Position numbers and translations under genes: made by a program
Source: Liolophura sinensis
Taxonomy: Eukaryota; Mollusca; Polyplacophora; Chitonida; Chitonidae
Length of the DNA: 64,000 nt
NCBI RefSeq assembly: GCF_032854445.1
Contig: NC_088302.1
Coordinates: 36,710,191 to 36,774,190, forward strand
Direction of reading: 5' to 3'
Notes under the pieces: model-generated
The model's input: only the letters and a program-made list of their open reading frames with translations
Told to the model about the DNA's origin: nothing
The model's database searches: none
In this document: positions 39,401-49,700 of the stretch, one piece after another
Layout of the letters: each line of letters begins with the position of its first letter
Numbering within the stretch: the stretch's first letter is position 1

Positions 39401-40674
39401 CGACAGGCACAAAAAAAGTCTACCTGTCTCTGTCACAGACAGTTTAAAAAAAACATTTCCACCCCTGATTACACTACACACCTTATCCTCATGTTTCTAG
39501 TACAATCAAGCATTTACCATCCATGTCTACCGAACAGATGTCTTGACTTCAGAGTCTAGTATCAACTCCATTTTCAACAATTCTTTGCTGAGCAACAATT
39601 TCTGACACTTCTTCCCCATTCATGCTTCGATCCGCATTCATTTTCACTGCTTGTGGCCTACACAGCAATCTCTCAAGAAACACAAGCTCGTAATACTTCC
39701 ATAATGTTTGTCACAGGTTTCTCCGCAAACTCTTGAGGCAATGTACGACGAAAGCAATTCGTGTGCATACATGAACAGTACTCAGTCAAAAGTGAAAGTC
39801 TGAAAGTGTAAATGGTGTTGTTGCTGTCATAAATTTTTGAAAACACTTATCAGACAAAATGACAACTGTGAATAAGAAGATAAACACTATAATTACTTGA
39901 CAAAACATGAAAAAGGATGACAATGGGAGTGGTTTATAGTCAGCAGTTAAAAACTATTAATGACTAAATACTTCTGACTACAACTTCAACATTTTGTCAG
40001 GCTTATCATAATAGTTGTTGAAAGAAACAAGAAACAGTCTGTCTGAGTTTAGGCCTAGGCCTATATTATCAAGGAAAAATAATATTCAAATCATGATGTC
40101 AAAAAATGAAAAGTTCAAAACATGTGCATCTTTTCTGAGAAGAAAACATATGGCGTTACAATCAGCTGCTTAAAGTCATTGTAAATAGATAAGATCAAAT
40201 ATTACTAGATCATAACATGCCACATGGAAAACAATCTGCAAATGTAACGGCACAAGAAAATGATAGCCCTAAAAATCATTCGAACTCCTGTGCACGACAA
40301 TCTAAGTAAAGCACAACTGAGACATCATCAACACACTTACACGTTACTTTACGGCAGTAATGTCATTTACTTTGTTATGACCATTCCACAGTTAAGAGGC
40401 ATCAGAATAGTCGAATACTGGCTTAAAAATCAGGAGATCTGCACGTAAAGCCTACAGCCGGCGGCCAGACAATGCCTTCTTACAACTGACGCTACATGTG
40501 AACTTACCTTCCCTGGCCAAGCTGGGAAGCCTTTCATCTTCGCCCTGCAAACATAAGTGACATGGGTCATTTTTTTCACATTCCTCAGAAAATCGGAAGT
40601 CAGATAATACAGAAACGAATGGAAAGTCGAATTTCTTACCACACAAAATCTCCGATCCTGAATTTAGCAGCCAT
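24201..40674 (-). CDS. GLYR1: GLYR1/NDF (N-PAC) gene, eight exons seen, 3' end not found
   Basis: Eight minus-strand exons with GT-AG boundaries and compatible phases: 40,640-40,674, 40,508-40,544, 38,064-38,146, 37,345-37,480, 30,908-31,048, 26,437-26,505, 25,627-25,832 and 24,201-24,485. Exons 1-4 give a 97-residue PWWP domain (GDFVWAKMKGFPAWPGK; FYGSENYAWI). Exons 5-7 give a Ser/Pro/Lys-rich linker. Exon 8 opens the dehydrogenase-like Rossmann fold with GFLGLGIMGQG. In other animals GLYR1 is a nuclear nucleosome-destabilising factor that binds chromatin through PWWP and tetramerises through a beta-hydroxyacid-dehydrogenase-like domain. Two oddities: exon 7 is 206 nt between phase-0 introns, with an in-frame TAA, and the rest of the dehydrogenase domain (about 250 residues) is not visible to the left. 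The PWWP-to-Rossmann architecture makes the identity firm. Confidence 0.88.
24590..24680 (+). mobile_element. SINE fragment (tail side)
   Basis: TAAATATTCTTGAGTACAGC, then ACTAATCAAATAAATAAATA, in the plus orientation. It lies in the GLYR1 intron just upstream of exon 8. Confidence 0.6.
25375..25432 (-). mobile_element. SINE fragment (tail side)
   Basis: TTTATTTATTTCATTCACGTTTAACACTA is followed by TACTCAAGAATTTTCCA, a worn tail of the family in the minus orientation. Confidence 0.5.
25627..25832 (-). CDS. GLYR1: GLYR1 exon 7: linker exon with a one-base frame break
   Basis: The acceptor is TTTTCAG and the donor ACA|GTAAGA. Entering in phase 0, it reads a Lys/Ser/Pro-rich linker and hits TAA at 25,740-25,742. 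The remaining 3' part is coding-like only in a frame shifted by one base (MPASPSRVSPSKASPPEA) and joins exon 8 in phase only in that frame. The length of 206 nt is one short of a multiple of three. Short A runs (A9 at 25,803-25,811 and AAA just before the TAA) are natural sites for a missing base. It is either an assembly or allelic indel, or a skipped, poison-type exon. Confidence 0.72.
26437..26505 (-). CDS. GLYR1: GLYR1 exon 6: basic linker
   Basis: It has 23 codons, phase 0 to 0, acceptor TTTCAG and donor CAG|GTAAAT. It encodes AALLPKSKPKEIPVKKTLL followed by SPKQ, a basic stretch suited to DNA or nucleosome contact. It could be skipped without changing frame. Confidence 0.82.
26705..26933. 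repeat. Degenerate tandem repeat, unit about 35-45 bp
   Basis: Words like TTTATTCAGTGTAGG and GTTCACAGAT recur about five times with strong divergence. The same words reappear at about 28,055-28,200, so an old array may have been split or duplicated. It is intronic in GLYR1. Confidence 0.5.
26957..27288. mobile_element. MITE (332 bp), Tc1/mariner-like ends
   Basis: The left end TTTTTTAGGTTTATTGGGG is matched at the right end by the inverse (CCCCAATAAACCTAAAAA), about 18 bp of inverted repeat. TA flanks both ends (26,955-26,956 and 27,289-27,290). An 82-codon open frame inside resembles no transposase I know. It sits in the GLYR1 intron between exons 5 and 6. Confidence 0.75.
27291..29759. 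other. GLYR1 intron, no exon seen
   Basis: This part of the intron between exons 5 and 6 contains the second cluster of the degenerate TTCAGTGTAGG repeat (about 28,055-28,200) and a three-copy 35-39-bp repeat (28,551-28,668). I see nothing else of note. Confidence 0.5.
28551..28668. repeat. Three-copy tandem repeat, unit 35-39 bp
   Basis: The unit runs AATTCCTTATGTGCTA, then AGGATTGTTCCAACAGAAG. Copies start at 28,551, 28,590 and 28,625; the middle copy lacks 4 bp. Low divergence points to a recent expansion. Confidence 0.75.
29760..30960 (-). repeat. Minisatellite of about 16 units (about 76 bp) derived from the 3' end of GLYR1 exon 5 and its donor
   Basis: On the minus strand each unit holds a pyrimidine-rich CTCCTCATCATCAG, about 41 nt resembling the end of exon 5 (STRVRKVTPK), and a donor-like AAAG|GTGAGA. 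Donor positions recur at intervals of mostly 70-81 bp (for example 30,906, 30,825, 30,673, 30,597, 30,374, 30,301, 30,225, 30,149, 30,078, 29,928). Most copies keep GT at the donor; a few have it mutated. The true exon 5 is the rightmost copy (30,908-31,048). The array lies just inside the intron downstream of that exon. Confidence 0.85.
30908..31048 (-). CDS. GLYR1: GLYR1 exon 5: Ser-rich linker
   Basis: It has 47 codons, phase 0 to 0, acceptor GTGTAG and donor AAG|GTGAGA. It encodes a Lys-rich start, a Ser/Thr run, then ASTRVRKVTPK, the segment copied many times in the adjoining array. I chose this copy as the exon because it alone has a long unique upstream part and a phase-matched acceptor. 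Confidence 0.75.
31661..31727 (-). mobile_element. SINE fragment (tail side)
   Basis: It matches the tail side of the tRNA-SINE family (TTGATTGGTGTTTTATGCCGTACT, then AAGAATATTTCA); the rest of the element is missing. Confidence 0.65.
32760..33400. repeat. Minisatellite, about 8 copies of 79-80 bp
   Basis: The word CAGCCAACC or a close variant recurs at about 32,802, 32,882, 32,962, 33,042, 33,121, 33,200, 33,283 and 33,359. Each unit has CCCTTTTCTCTTTTCAG, which looks like a plus-strand splice acceptor, then ACTAGACTAGCAGCTGCAG and GCTCCTGGCCAACA. The enclosing gene (GLYR1) lies on the other strand, so the acceptor-like words have no known use. Confidence 0.85.
33400..33750. other. Unassigned block with coding-like frames on both strands
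   Basis: The block is less AT-rich than its surroundings. On the minus strand a good acceptor (CTGCCTTTTTCAG) is followed by a frame reading VQAQAMDLPSIDEELAQIF and onward to about 33,375. On the plus strand a frame from 33,552 reads GFTGVLLVDDHTPADKETQ to a stop at 33,749. I recognise neither. It may be a relic of a mobile element, or the minus-strand frame may be an optional linker exon of GLYR1 lying between exons 4 and 5. Confidence 0.3.
33751..37344. other. GLYR1 intron between exons 4 and 5, no exon seen
   Basis: AT-rich non-coding sequence with a long A run near 34,736 and a SINE fragment at about 35,815-35,873. No domain or splice-bounded frame was recognised. Confidence 0.5.
35815..35873 (+). 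mobile_element. SINE fragment (tail side)
   Basis: Read forward it has AAGTGAAATATTCTTGGGTA, then an ATCAAATAAATAAAT tail, the 3' end of the same SINE family in the plus orientation. Confidence 0.6.
37345..37480 (-). CDS. GLYR1: GLYR1 exon 4: C-terminal half of PWWP domain
   Basis: It starts in phase 2, completing the Tyr codon of exon 3, and ends in phase 0 at ACG|GTTTGT. It encodes YAWIPEDSMWSYVNN, then the helical part with GFKEAIEAIEDIIKT, as in other GLYR1 PWWP domains. Confidence 0.9.
37915..37972 (-). mobile_element. SINE fragment
   Basis: TTTGATTGATCCCTGTGTATCACCATACT is followed by CAAGAATATTTCACTTATACC, matching the tail half of the SINE family with several changes. The tRNA head is missing. 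Confidence 0.6.
38064..38146 (-). CDS. GLYR1: GLYR1 exon 3: PWWP core strands
   Basis: It has 27 codons plus 2 nt. It reads VIEPKPEVKKPSNKKVHQF, then VFFYGSENY across the junction, matching the strand pair and the aromatic cage region of the PWWP domain. Acceptor ATTCAG, donor CTA|GTAAGT. Confidence 0.9.
38492..39469. mobile_element. Non-autonomous inverted-repeat DNA transposon (978 bp)
   Basis: The left end ATCAGGGGTCGAAGTAACG and the reverse complement of the right end (ATCAGGGGTGGAAATGTTT) form imperfect terminal inverted repeats. TA lies on both sides (38,490-38,491 and 39,470-39,471). A plus-strand frame of 129 codons inside does not look like a transposase. A SINE tail fragment (38,995-39,062) is nested in it. 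The CAGGGGT start also recalls hAT ends, but I see no 8-bp duplication. It lies in the GLYR1 intron between exons 2 and 3. Confidence 0.6.
38995..39062 (+). mobile_element. SINE fragment nested in the inverted-repeat element
   Basis: TGAAATTTTCTTGAATACAGC is followed by CAGTCAAATAAATAAATAAT, the tail end of the SINE family in the plus orientation. Confidence 0.55.
40508..40544 (-). CDS. GLYR1: GLYR1 exon 2: 37-nt exon with the PWWP motif
   Basis: This small exon (acceptor TTTGCAG, donor AAG|GTAAGT) completes the Trp codon of exon 1 and encodes AKMKGFPAWPGK. The signature motif is PAWP rather than PWWP, a common variant in the family. Confidence 0.9.
40640..40674 (-). CDS. GLYR1: GLYR1 exon 1: start codon and first PWWP strand
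   Basis: ATG at 40,674-40,672 in the context AAAATGG opens MAAKFRIGDFVW, split in the Trp codon at TG|GTAAGA. This is the usual N-terminus of GLYR1/NDF, with the PWWP domain at the extreme start. Confidence 0.9.
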
Positions 40675-43484
40675 TTTGACCGATTCACATGGAAAGTGCT
40701 GCATTGTGGGTGGTGCTTGTCTCACAGAGGTTCTCGTGGGGGCGGGTGGTAAACACTTTCATCTGAAAATTCCAAACATATTAATCGTACCTTAAGAGGC
40801 TTCCAAGTAAAAACAGTAAAAGTTGTAAATCTAAATGCATAGAACTGAACACGGATAATCAATAATAGGTATGACACTTCCAGCCTGATATTCATTTAGT
40901 GTCTTACTCCGAGTAAACCTCAATCGAGGGACAGGGTAACTCGTACCTTGCCCAAAGATGGGCCACTTTCGGGGAGAAGTCATTGTGTGCATTGACGCTC
41001 TCCCAGTAAACTTTCACAGGTGTGAGATGTGCGTTTCGTAAAGAATGTTATTGTAGTGTGTAGAAAGTTCATATAGACTTAAATCTCATGAGCAGTACTT
41101 TCAAGCTGCTCATACCTGATCAAATACCGAAGTTAAAATAATACTTACATCCAGTTTTTTTTTTTTTGTTTATATATCAATGCCTTCGTAGGACAATTTT
41201 TGTTCTATTTTGTTCTAAACAGTGGTGGTCAGAATGACTTTGATACTCTCTACTCTCTGTTCACATAAACTGGTTACATGTCGATCATTTATGTTCAGAA
41301 TCATACATGTACAGTAGGACCAACATATCTTCATCCAGGCCAGCTTGAGTCAATAAATGGCTTGAGACGTAAATCAATAATGTGTACTACCAATATAATG
41401 TGTGTTGCTAAGCGTTAAGGGATAGGTTCATTGGTATTGGACGGTCCGGTGTCAGTATGGAAACTGTAAATGGGTGGGACATCATGTATGGTGTGTTCAG
41501 CCAGGTATTTCATTTAGGCAGCATTGGTACAACATGAGACACATCCTCTGGCCGAAATATTAAATCCCAAGCGAACAGAACGTAATGTAATGGAACGCTC
41601 AGTTGGTTGACTTTTTGAGACAAGCAACAGATCTGGAAAACATCTGTTGAACAAATGTAGTATGTCCATTTGTCTGGGATGTGATTGTAACTAGCCATAT
41701 CAACATACGTTGCAGCCCCAATAGGAAGACTGGATGTTGTCACCCATGTATGCGGATAGCTATGGCATATATAGGACTCTGGATATATTCACAGTTGTGT
41801 TATATTGGAGTTTAAGGTCACACTCAAGGACACATCATGCAAAATCATAGTGCAAAGGTCCTGGTTTTCTGCACAAGGAGTCACACATGTGACAACTGAT
41901 TTACCCTTGAATCTGGCTATGGTAAGCTCTTACATGTGGACTAAATTTTGTTTTTATGCCATAATCAAGAATATTTCACTCACTCTAAATCTTCAACCTC
42001 CAAATCACTGTTGTAAGTGGAATTTATGCAGTTATTGTGAAAATGGCAGCAAAAAATGATTTGTTTGGGTCACTGAGATGCAAGCTTCATAAAATTGTGC
42101 AGGTTATTTCTCTACACCCCATAGTTCTTTTAGAATGTTTCAAAATATTGGTTGCAGTGGTGGTTGAAAAAGTTGAGAATTAGGGTATACGTCAGCAGCC
42201 AATATTATGGTTGAAGAAACCCACTACCATCTGCAGGTTGCTGACAAACCTTCCCGCGTACAACCGGAGAGGAAGCCAGCCTGAATTGGGCCTAAATCAC
42301 AGCGACCACATTGGTGAGAGGTGCCTGGGTCCTTTTAAGCACTCTAACCACAAGGCCACTGTGGCCTCCTCATGGCCTAAAGGAAATATCTCATTCATTA
42401 GCATACTGAGACTATATAATTCTGGAAAACCAACCAGAAATGTGACAGTTACATGAATAATTCTGAGCGACAGTAACCTTTGTCCCTTAACTCATTTCAC
42501 CTTGGTTGAACTTCTGTATTTTGTCACCACATTTATTTCTCCAGAAGTGAAACATTTTATTTCTACCAGGACAGTTGATGTTCCATTATTATTGATATCA
42601 ATTGACTTGCTTGTCAATAAAGTAAATGTCATCCAAATGGATATCAGTACTTGGATCAGCAACTGCTGCCTGTGCAAAGGTGTGGCTGTTTTATCCCAAA
42701 GCTTGTATGCAGGACTGTTGACAAGTGCACAAGAAATAGGCGAGAGGCTCAGACAGTCACCCATATATCTTGTTCTGCATTACTCACTGCTTACTTCTTT
42801 TCATGAAAGTTTTTTTAGTTTGTTTATACAGAATAAAGCATTATTGCTATATGCACAAGGCTATGGAATCACAGAGGAGGGAACCATCGTGGAAGTTATG
42901 TCACTTGTGTTTATAGCGAAATAAAGCAATATGGCCATACGTAGAAGGTCATAAAATCATGCAGGAGGAAACCACCAAAGGCTCTTAACAAACCCATCTA
43001 TTGGTAAACATACATATAGGTGCAACAGGTAAGATTCAAAAAAGATAAAACAAAAATAAAGACTGAAAATCTTATTCAGTTTAATATGTTATGTACAACT
43101 AAGATTTATCATTACTTCCTTCAGAGCCCAAGTCCATTTAACGGTATGTGAAATGCATGGGGAATCTTGCAGATGAAGTACCAGATAAAATACTAGAAAC
43201 CATGATATCATATGTGACAACTCCTGTCCATATATGAGTGATCTATACAACATCATACTGGCTTGTACACACATGAAACATGTAATAAATGCTGTCATTA
43301 CACTGATAAATGTAATTTTTCATATACAATGCAACTGTACAAATCAATATACACTTTAAAAAAAAAACAACAACCCTGATTTTGGATGTTTGATTTGATG
43401 ATTATACATGAACTATTTCTCTACTTAAAGAATGATTTTAATGATGTGAATGATAAATATCTCCTGACAGATAACGTTATGAGA
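40675..43484. other. Spacer between GLYR1 and HPF1
   Basis: The GLYR1 promoter should lie just right of 40,674 and the HPF1 3' end just left of 43,490. Between them are two parts of an eroded SINE (about 41,948-41,985 and 42,188-42,370) and no exon I can support. A 140-codon plus-strand frame at 42,502-42,924 has no ATG start and no recognisable domain. Confidence 0.5.
42188..42370 (-). mobile_element. Eroded SINE, head half
   Basis: Body and tRNA-head segments of the SINE family are clear (CAGCAGCCAATATTATGG; CCGGAGAGGAAGCCAGCCTG; CAGCGACCACATTGGTGAGA), with about 15-20% divergence. A matching tail piece lies at 41,948-41,985. Confidence 0.65.
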
Positions 43485-43489
43485 TTTAT

Positions 43490-43794
43490 TTAGTCTATTT
43501 CACTAAGGTCTGCAGAGGAATTGCGATCTTTAAGATGTGCTGTAATGATTTCTGCATACTGTGGCCGCCCCAGAAGCTGATATGCTAACGGGAGAAGATG
43601 AAGGATAGGTCGATAAAAACATTCCCCTCCAAAACTGAAGAGGTCCAAGCCAAGCTCCAAACCTTCTCCGTAATCACACTCATCGTTGGCGAACTGTACC
43701 AATGTTATCAGCTCTTGTAATGGATCAAAGTTTTTGTTTCTCTCATCCTCATCTTTGCTGTCTTTGATCTTCTTTAGTATCTTCTTCAGGTCAC
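43490..43794 (-). CDS. HPF1: HPF1 exon 7: catalytic-glutamate C-terminal exon
   Basis: From phase 1 it runs to TAA at 43,492-43,490. It contains [18 protein letters not shown], with the Glu that completes the PARP active site, then the helical [17 protein letters not shown]. An AATAAA overlaps the stop codon and is too close to be the likely polyadenylation signal. Confidence 0.93.
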
Positions 43795-46700
43795 CTAAAA
43801 AGACAAAGGGAGATAACCAGGGTTACACATAAAACAAACGTTAATAGTTGGGCATGTGAAAGACAGAGAAAACACCATTGTGAAGTATATGTCAGACAAG
43901 TGACAATTAAACACTGTCCAAAAAAATAGTGCAATTTGTTTTGTTTTTTTTTTATTTCAAAATAGTAAAATGTATTTGAAAGTATATATATTATTAAGTA
44001 TTTGAAAGTGACAATATTGGGACCAGTGACGTCACATCAGCTTTTTGCCACTTAACACACACAGACTGCTACATTTGAACAATAAAAATGCATACATACA
44101 TGTAGAATTATGACCATTCACCAAATGGACTTTGAAACAAATTATTTCTAGCAAAAAATATGGATGTGATGTCACTGATACCCTCTGTGACGTCACTGAT
44201 ACCCTCTAGTTCACCACAGATACCCTCTAGTTCACCACAGACCACCACAGAATCTGATCTTAATTTTAAGACCATATTACTGAGTTGGAAAAATTCTAAA
44301 AAAGTAAATGAACTATTTTCTTGGACAGTTGATAATGATCTTTTAGCTGACTTAAACTTCACTTTACTGTTTTCTTTACCTTTAAAACAGAAACATAATT
44401 CATAAAAGATTCAATTTAACATGCTAGCAGTGTAGCACAGACACATTTTTCTGAAGGTTTGTGAAAACAGCACCATAGGGTGTTAAAGCCCTAACTACAC
44501 TTTCAAGGTCTGTTCTATCATCCTTCATGTTCAGATTTATGGATACTGTTTTGGTGGCTAATTAATTGGTCCATCCGCAATAAACATTTGACACTGAAGA
44601 ATCAAGTACTTATCCTTAAATGAGGTCATTTTGAAGAAATGTAAAGGTCTTGAAAACCTTTCAACAAAATTCCAATACCTTTAAGGATTCCAAGGACCAC
44701 TGAAAACAGACTTATTCAACACCTGTGTGCATGAACATTGTTGTCATTTTCTGAACATTTATGATGAGCAAGTGTCTAACAATTTTCATCATATGATAAG
44801 AAGGAGTCCTTAGAGTGCATGTGAGTGTAATGTGCCTCTTTGTTGCAGGACGGATTTTCACCCCTCTTGTATCTGGTGCTGCTTCACTGAGACAACTTAC
44901 CGAAGGCAAGTAAGCCCCCCCACCCAGAGCCATTACACTGATACGGGTCAACCAGTCGTTGCACTAACTCCTTAATGCTGAACGTCAAGCGAGGAAGCTA
45001 CAACTTCCTCTTTTAAAGTTTTAGGTGTGACCCGCCCCAGGTTTGACCCTGGATCTGCTGCCTCCAAAGCCGACACTCTACCAACTGAGCCATTGGCGCT
45101 GGTATGAACACTTAAGGATATACACTTATGGATCTATACTTCATAGGCCTATGGAGAAAACCATATGAGTTTTAAAGCAAACTGATTTATGAGAGATTCC
45201 CAAAATAAGCAATGAAGACTCAAACGTAAGCCAACAACAATGAAGCCAAAAAAAACAACTGAATTCAATTTCACATTCTCTGTAAGCATGGCATCTACGG
45301 GAAAAGATTTATCTTACTGTGGCAAAAAGTAAGGCTGTGCCTCAGCTTACCTGGCGTCTCCGGGACAGGCCTGTAGCCCACATCGTTATCATCAACAGGT
45401 ACAACAATTCCTGCCCCATGGAATGTTTTACACACCACTTTCTTGTCTCTCTCCTTCATTCCCTTCGTCTTCCCCTCCAGGGACAAGTTCTCTTTCTTAG
45501 CCCACTCGCATAGCTGCTTCTGTAAACTCTGTAAGGATTCCTTCTTCTCTTTTGTATTTGACTTGGACTTCAGCTGCTCATCCATGTAATATCTGGAATA
45601 ACCACCAAAATGTTGAGCTGTTTTATAAAACAGCTTGATAAGCAAAACACAGCACTATTAATGGTAAAGAACAATTTCGGTTCATCAAATCTTTAACAAT
45701 CACATATCATCATATTCATCAAATCTTCAACAATCACATCATCATATTCATCAAATCTTTAACAATCACATATCATATTCATCAAATCTTTAACAATCAT
45801 ATATCATCATATTCATCAAATCTTTAACAATCATATATCACAAGAGAAATTAGTGTTATCTCAGGTCAGAGCAAACTTATGCTTTGGGTAAAATACAATC
45901 AAATGGTTTTGGTTCACCTACTCTGAACAGGACACAGCGGATTGGAGTTACTGTTCAGAAGAAAAAAGTACTCAAATATTTATCTTAACAAGGATTCTAA
46001 CAAAAACGAGACATTAAGGTCAGAACGTCATCATTTATGGCAATTCACAGACATGCAGGGCACCAACAATGGGACATCCCTTGGATTATTTGTGCTTTAT
46101 GCGTGAAAAACCTGAGTTCAATACAAAATAGTACTTTTTGAGATATCACCCCTAACATTAACCTTAACACAGATTCACATACCTGATACACGAAGTCTTG
46201 AATTTTGTTATTTACAATAATTAATTCAACAGACAGCATCAACGCTGGAATATCCCCATCATATTAAGGTGCTTCACAAGTGTGCTAACCCTGACTACTC
46301 AGGGCATGACATTAGTCATGCCAGGCAAACTAAAAATAATTAACACTAGCTTTCTAGGTGTACGAACACCCTGTTTTTGATGAGCAAGAAGGTGTTAGTT
46401 TCACGTAAGTTTTCTAGTGGTTAAAGAATTCTAATTCTAATCCCATTAACATTAATTATACTATTTACCAGGTATAATATTATTTATTTATTAATTTATT
46501 TGGTTGGTGTTTTACGCCGTACTCAAGAATATTCCACTTCTACGACAGCGACCAGCATTATGGTGGGCGGAAACCGGGCAGAGCCCAGGGCAAACCCACG
46601 ACCATCCGCAGGTTGCTGACAGACCGGTACAATATTAAAACACTTTATAACACAGCACAGGAACATCCTACAAATAGATCGGTGCTAACTGTCCAGATGT

Positions 46701-49700
46701 ACTTACTTCACAGCAGCAAAAAGGTTGTCTCCCCTTGGTGATATTGTGCAGTTCACAGCAGCTGCATTAGCAGCCACAAATACTGGCATCTCAGATGGGT
46801 CATCCCTGATTAATATAAAACAAAGTTATTACTTTATTACTACTTTTCTACTAATTTATAAATAACAGCATCTTTCAAACTACCTCTCATTTCTTTTCCA
46901 ATCCATAAATCTAACCCGAGATAAATGCTATAAGTTAAAATTCTTGACCACAGCATTTAAGGACCATTTCAAACCAGAGAAAAACAAACAAATATCACAA
47001 TTTTTTTTCTGTAAACCATCTGACATGACTTCACATACTGTGAATAATAATAATCTAATTTAGCTCAACTGACAGAAGAATTCAGTTTCCTTATCAAAAA
47101 AATCTATCACTGCATTTGGATGGAGAAATGTGTTCTCATATGTTAACGGACCTAGAACGGTAAGGCAGAAAATCAGCCCCAGAGAGGTACGATAAGAGAG
47201 TGCAAATTTCAAAATCCCAGCACAATTCTGTAAATTTTCAAGTCAGAAAAATAAATCTTGGTTGAAGCACCCACTAAAATTAAATGGCCATAAAAGAAAT
47301 GGTTACTTAGTAATAATCCGCCAAGAATGCATTCTCAATCAAAAACGTCAATTTCTTGTTCAAACGAGGCATTGTGTTTTTAATTTACAGTAAGAAGATG
47401 AACGTTAACCAGAAAAATATCTTTACTGAAATTTTTGGGTGTGTATTTCTCTGAGCATGTTTCGTTTTGTATAATGTTCATCTTCATAAGTAATACATCA
47501 ACTTTATAATGTGATCAGTTTTGTTATATTTTGGCTAAAATCTGTATTTCTACAATAGTCTGTCAGGCAGCCTCCATAGCACAGTGGACTAACGAAGTTA
47601 CTGCTGAGAGCAGGTTGCACCTCAAGGAAGAGTTCAAATCTTTGTGACTTTTTTTCTTCTTTGAAAATATAATTTTGTGCGAGTGGAGATAGAGGCCACC
47701 TTGCATTAAATTAGTGTTATCATGAATTAGAATGGTAAAGGTATGGTATTACTTAACATTTAGCAACTATAGCGAAATCATAGGTGAATCCTGGTTGTCA
47801 TGAATTAGAATGGTTAAGGTATGGTATTACTTAACATTTAGCAACTATAGTGAAATCACAAGTGAATCCTGGTTGTCATGAATTAGAATGGTTAAGGTAT
47901 GGTGTTACTTAACATTTAGCAACTATAGTGAAATCACAAGTGAATCCTGGTTGTCATGAATTAGAATGGTTAAGGTATGGTGTTACTTAACATTTAGCAA
48001 CTATAGTGAAATCACAAGTGAATCCTGGTTGAGAGCACTTTTGGTCCTTTAGCCATCATTAACGTGTTATGCGCAGCGAAAGTATAAAGCCGAAAGTTGC
48101 ATTTGTTACATATTTATTTTATGGAATGGTGCATAGCTGAAAGTTACATTTGTGGTGCAGTGATTGTCACAGTTCTACAGTGTCTAATGCAAAACGGACG
48201 ACTACAATTTTTCGATATTATGACCTATAGATCGTATTAGTACGTTTTTGGGGCTCTAAAAGTCACATGCTTGTCATATAACAGGAAAACAAGAGTAAAC
48301 CAGAACTGAAAAAAAGAATAGTAGCCTTACAAGTGTCAGTAGCTGCCACTCACAGCTATAGTCAGTTTCATTACTTGAGGTCTACAGTTTCTCACACTGG
48401 GGCCGATTCCCCGCCTTACCGTACCAGGTCCTTTGTAACTTGCACTGAACATGATCTTAAGGCATGCACAGAATTTGAATTATTTAATTTCACAAAATTA
48501 GTCACACACAAACCAGAGGAGGCTATATATGAGTCTGCCACCTAATGGGAAGAAATACACATTTATGGCTCATGTCCCAGGCACACCATCTGGATGTTGT
48601 TTAAGGGGGGACAACTCAGAGGTATAACTGAATGAGTTAAATAACTAACCAGTCCCTAGTAGTGGGCGGTATCAATGAGTTATCTTACCTCACATAACAT
48701 TCAGTTGGCGCTATGTCTATCTTGTTTCCCACTGATGACGTGCAAATTGGTTGCGAAGAGAAAAGTTTACCTGAATGACCCAGACAGAGCACCGATTATA
48801 ATCTTCTTTGACTATCAACATAATATTTATCAAGATCAAATACACACCTGTAATACCCTAGGTGAAACTGTGTCTTGTCATCACCTTTTATCACTGTTAG
48901 GAACTCAGGCGGGTCATATTGATACCGCCAGTGGCGCAGGTAGTTGGGTGATCTCCCCTTCTTATTTGGTGACCGATTCTTATGTCGCCGACAGACAATA
49001 TCAAATGGACCAACCAATGTAAAGCCAAGTGACTCCATCAAGGCTTCTGTAATTTTAAAGACATAAAAACTATATTTTAGGAAAATTTAATACAATCAGT
49101 ACTATTTTCTGTGATCAAATAGTGCACAACATGATCAGTTAAAGTAAGAATCACCATACCTTGATTGCTATCTACTGATCATGTGTGCATCACGAAGCAT
49201 TGATACTGCAGATGAATGGTAATATTTAGACAATAGCTGTAGTCGGCTTGGTGAAAAACATGTGAATGTTTGTAATATTCATACTATAAGGATATTTATT
49301 TAAATATTTGATCGTTGTTTAATGTTATACTCAAGAATAAAAATATTTATTTATTTATTTATTTGATTGGTGTTTTACGCCATACTCAAGAATATTTCAC
49401 TGATACGACGGCGGCCAGCATTATGGTGGGAGGAACCAGGCAGAGCCAGGGGAAAACCCACGACCATCCGCAGGTTGCTGACAGGCCTTCCCACATACGA
49501 CCGGAGAGGAAGCCAGCATGAGCTGGACTTGAACTCACAGCGACCGCATTGGTGAGAGACTCCAGGGTCATTGCGCTGTGCTAGCGCGCTAACCGACTGA
49601 GAGAATAAAAATACATGAAAAAGTAGTGCCAACCACTTTACCAAGAAGCTAACATCAACAGAGGCTGAGGAATCTTGAAAATTACCTGTGTGAAAATGGT

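Noticed and set aside
42502-42924. 140-codon plus-strand frame between GLYR1 and HPF1
   Set aside because: It starts at TTG, shows no domain or splice context, and the opposite strand is equally open; likely chance.
45020-45102. Possible functional tRNA gene on the minus strand
   Set aside because: A and B boxes are present, but the stems do not pair properly and a V-SINE body follows directly, so it is a SINE head.
48675-49022. 115-codon plus-strand frame
   Set aside because: It is the antisense shadow of HPF1 exon 4.
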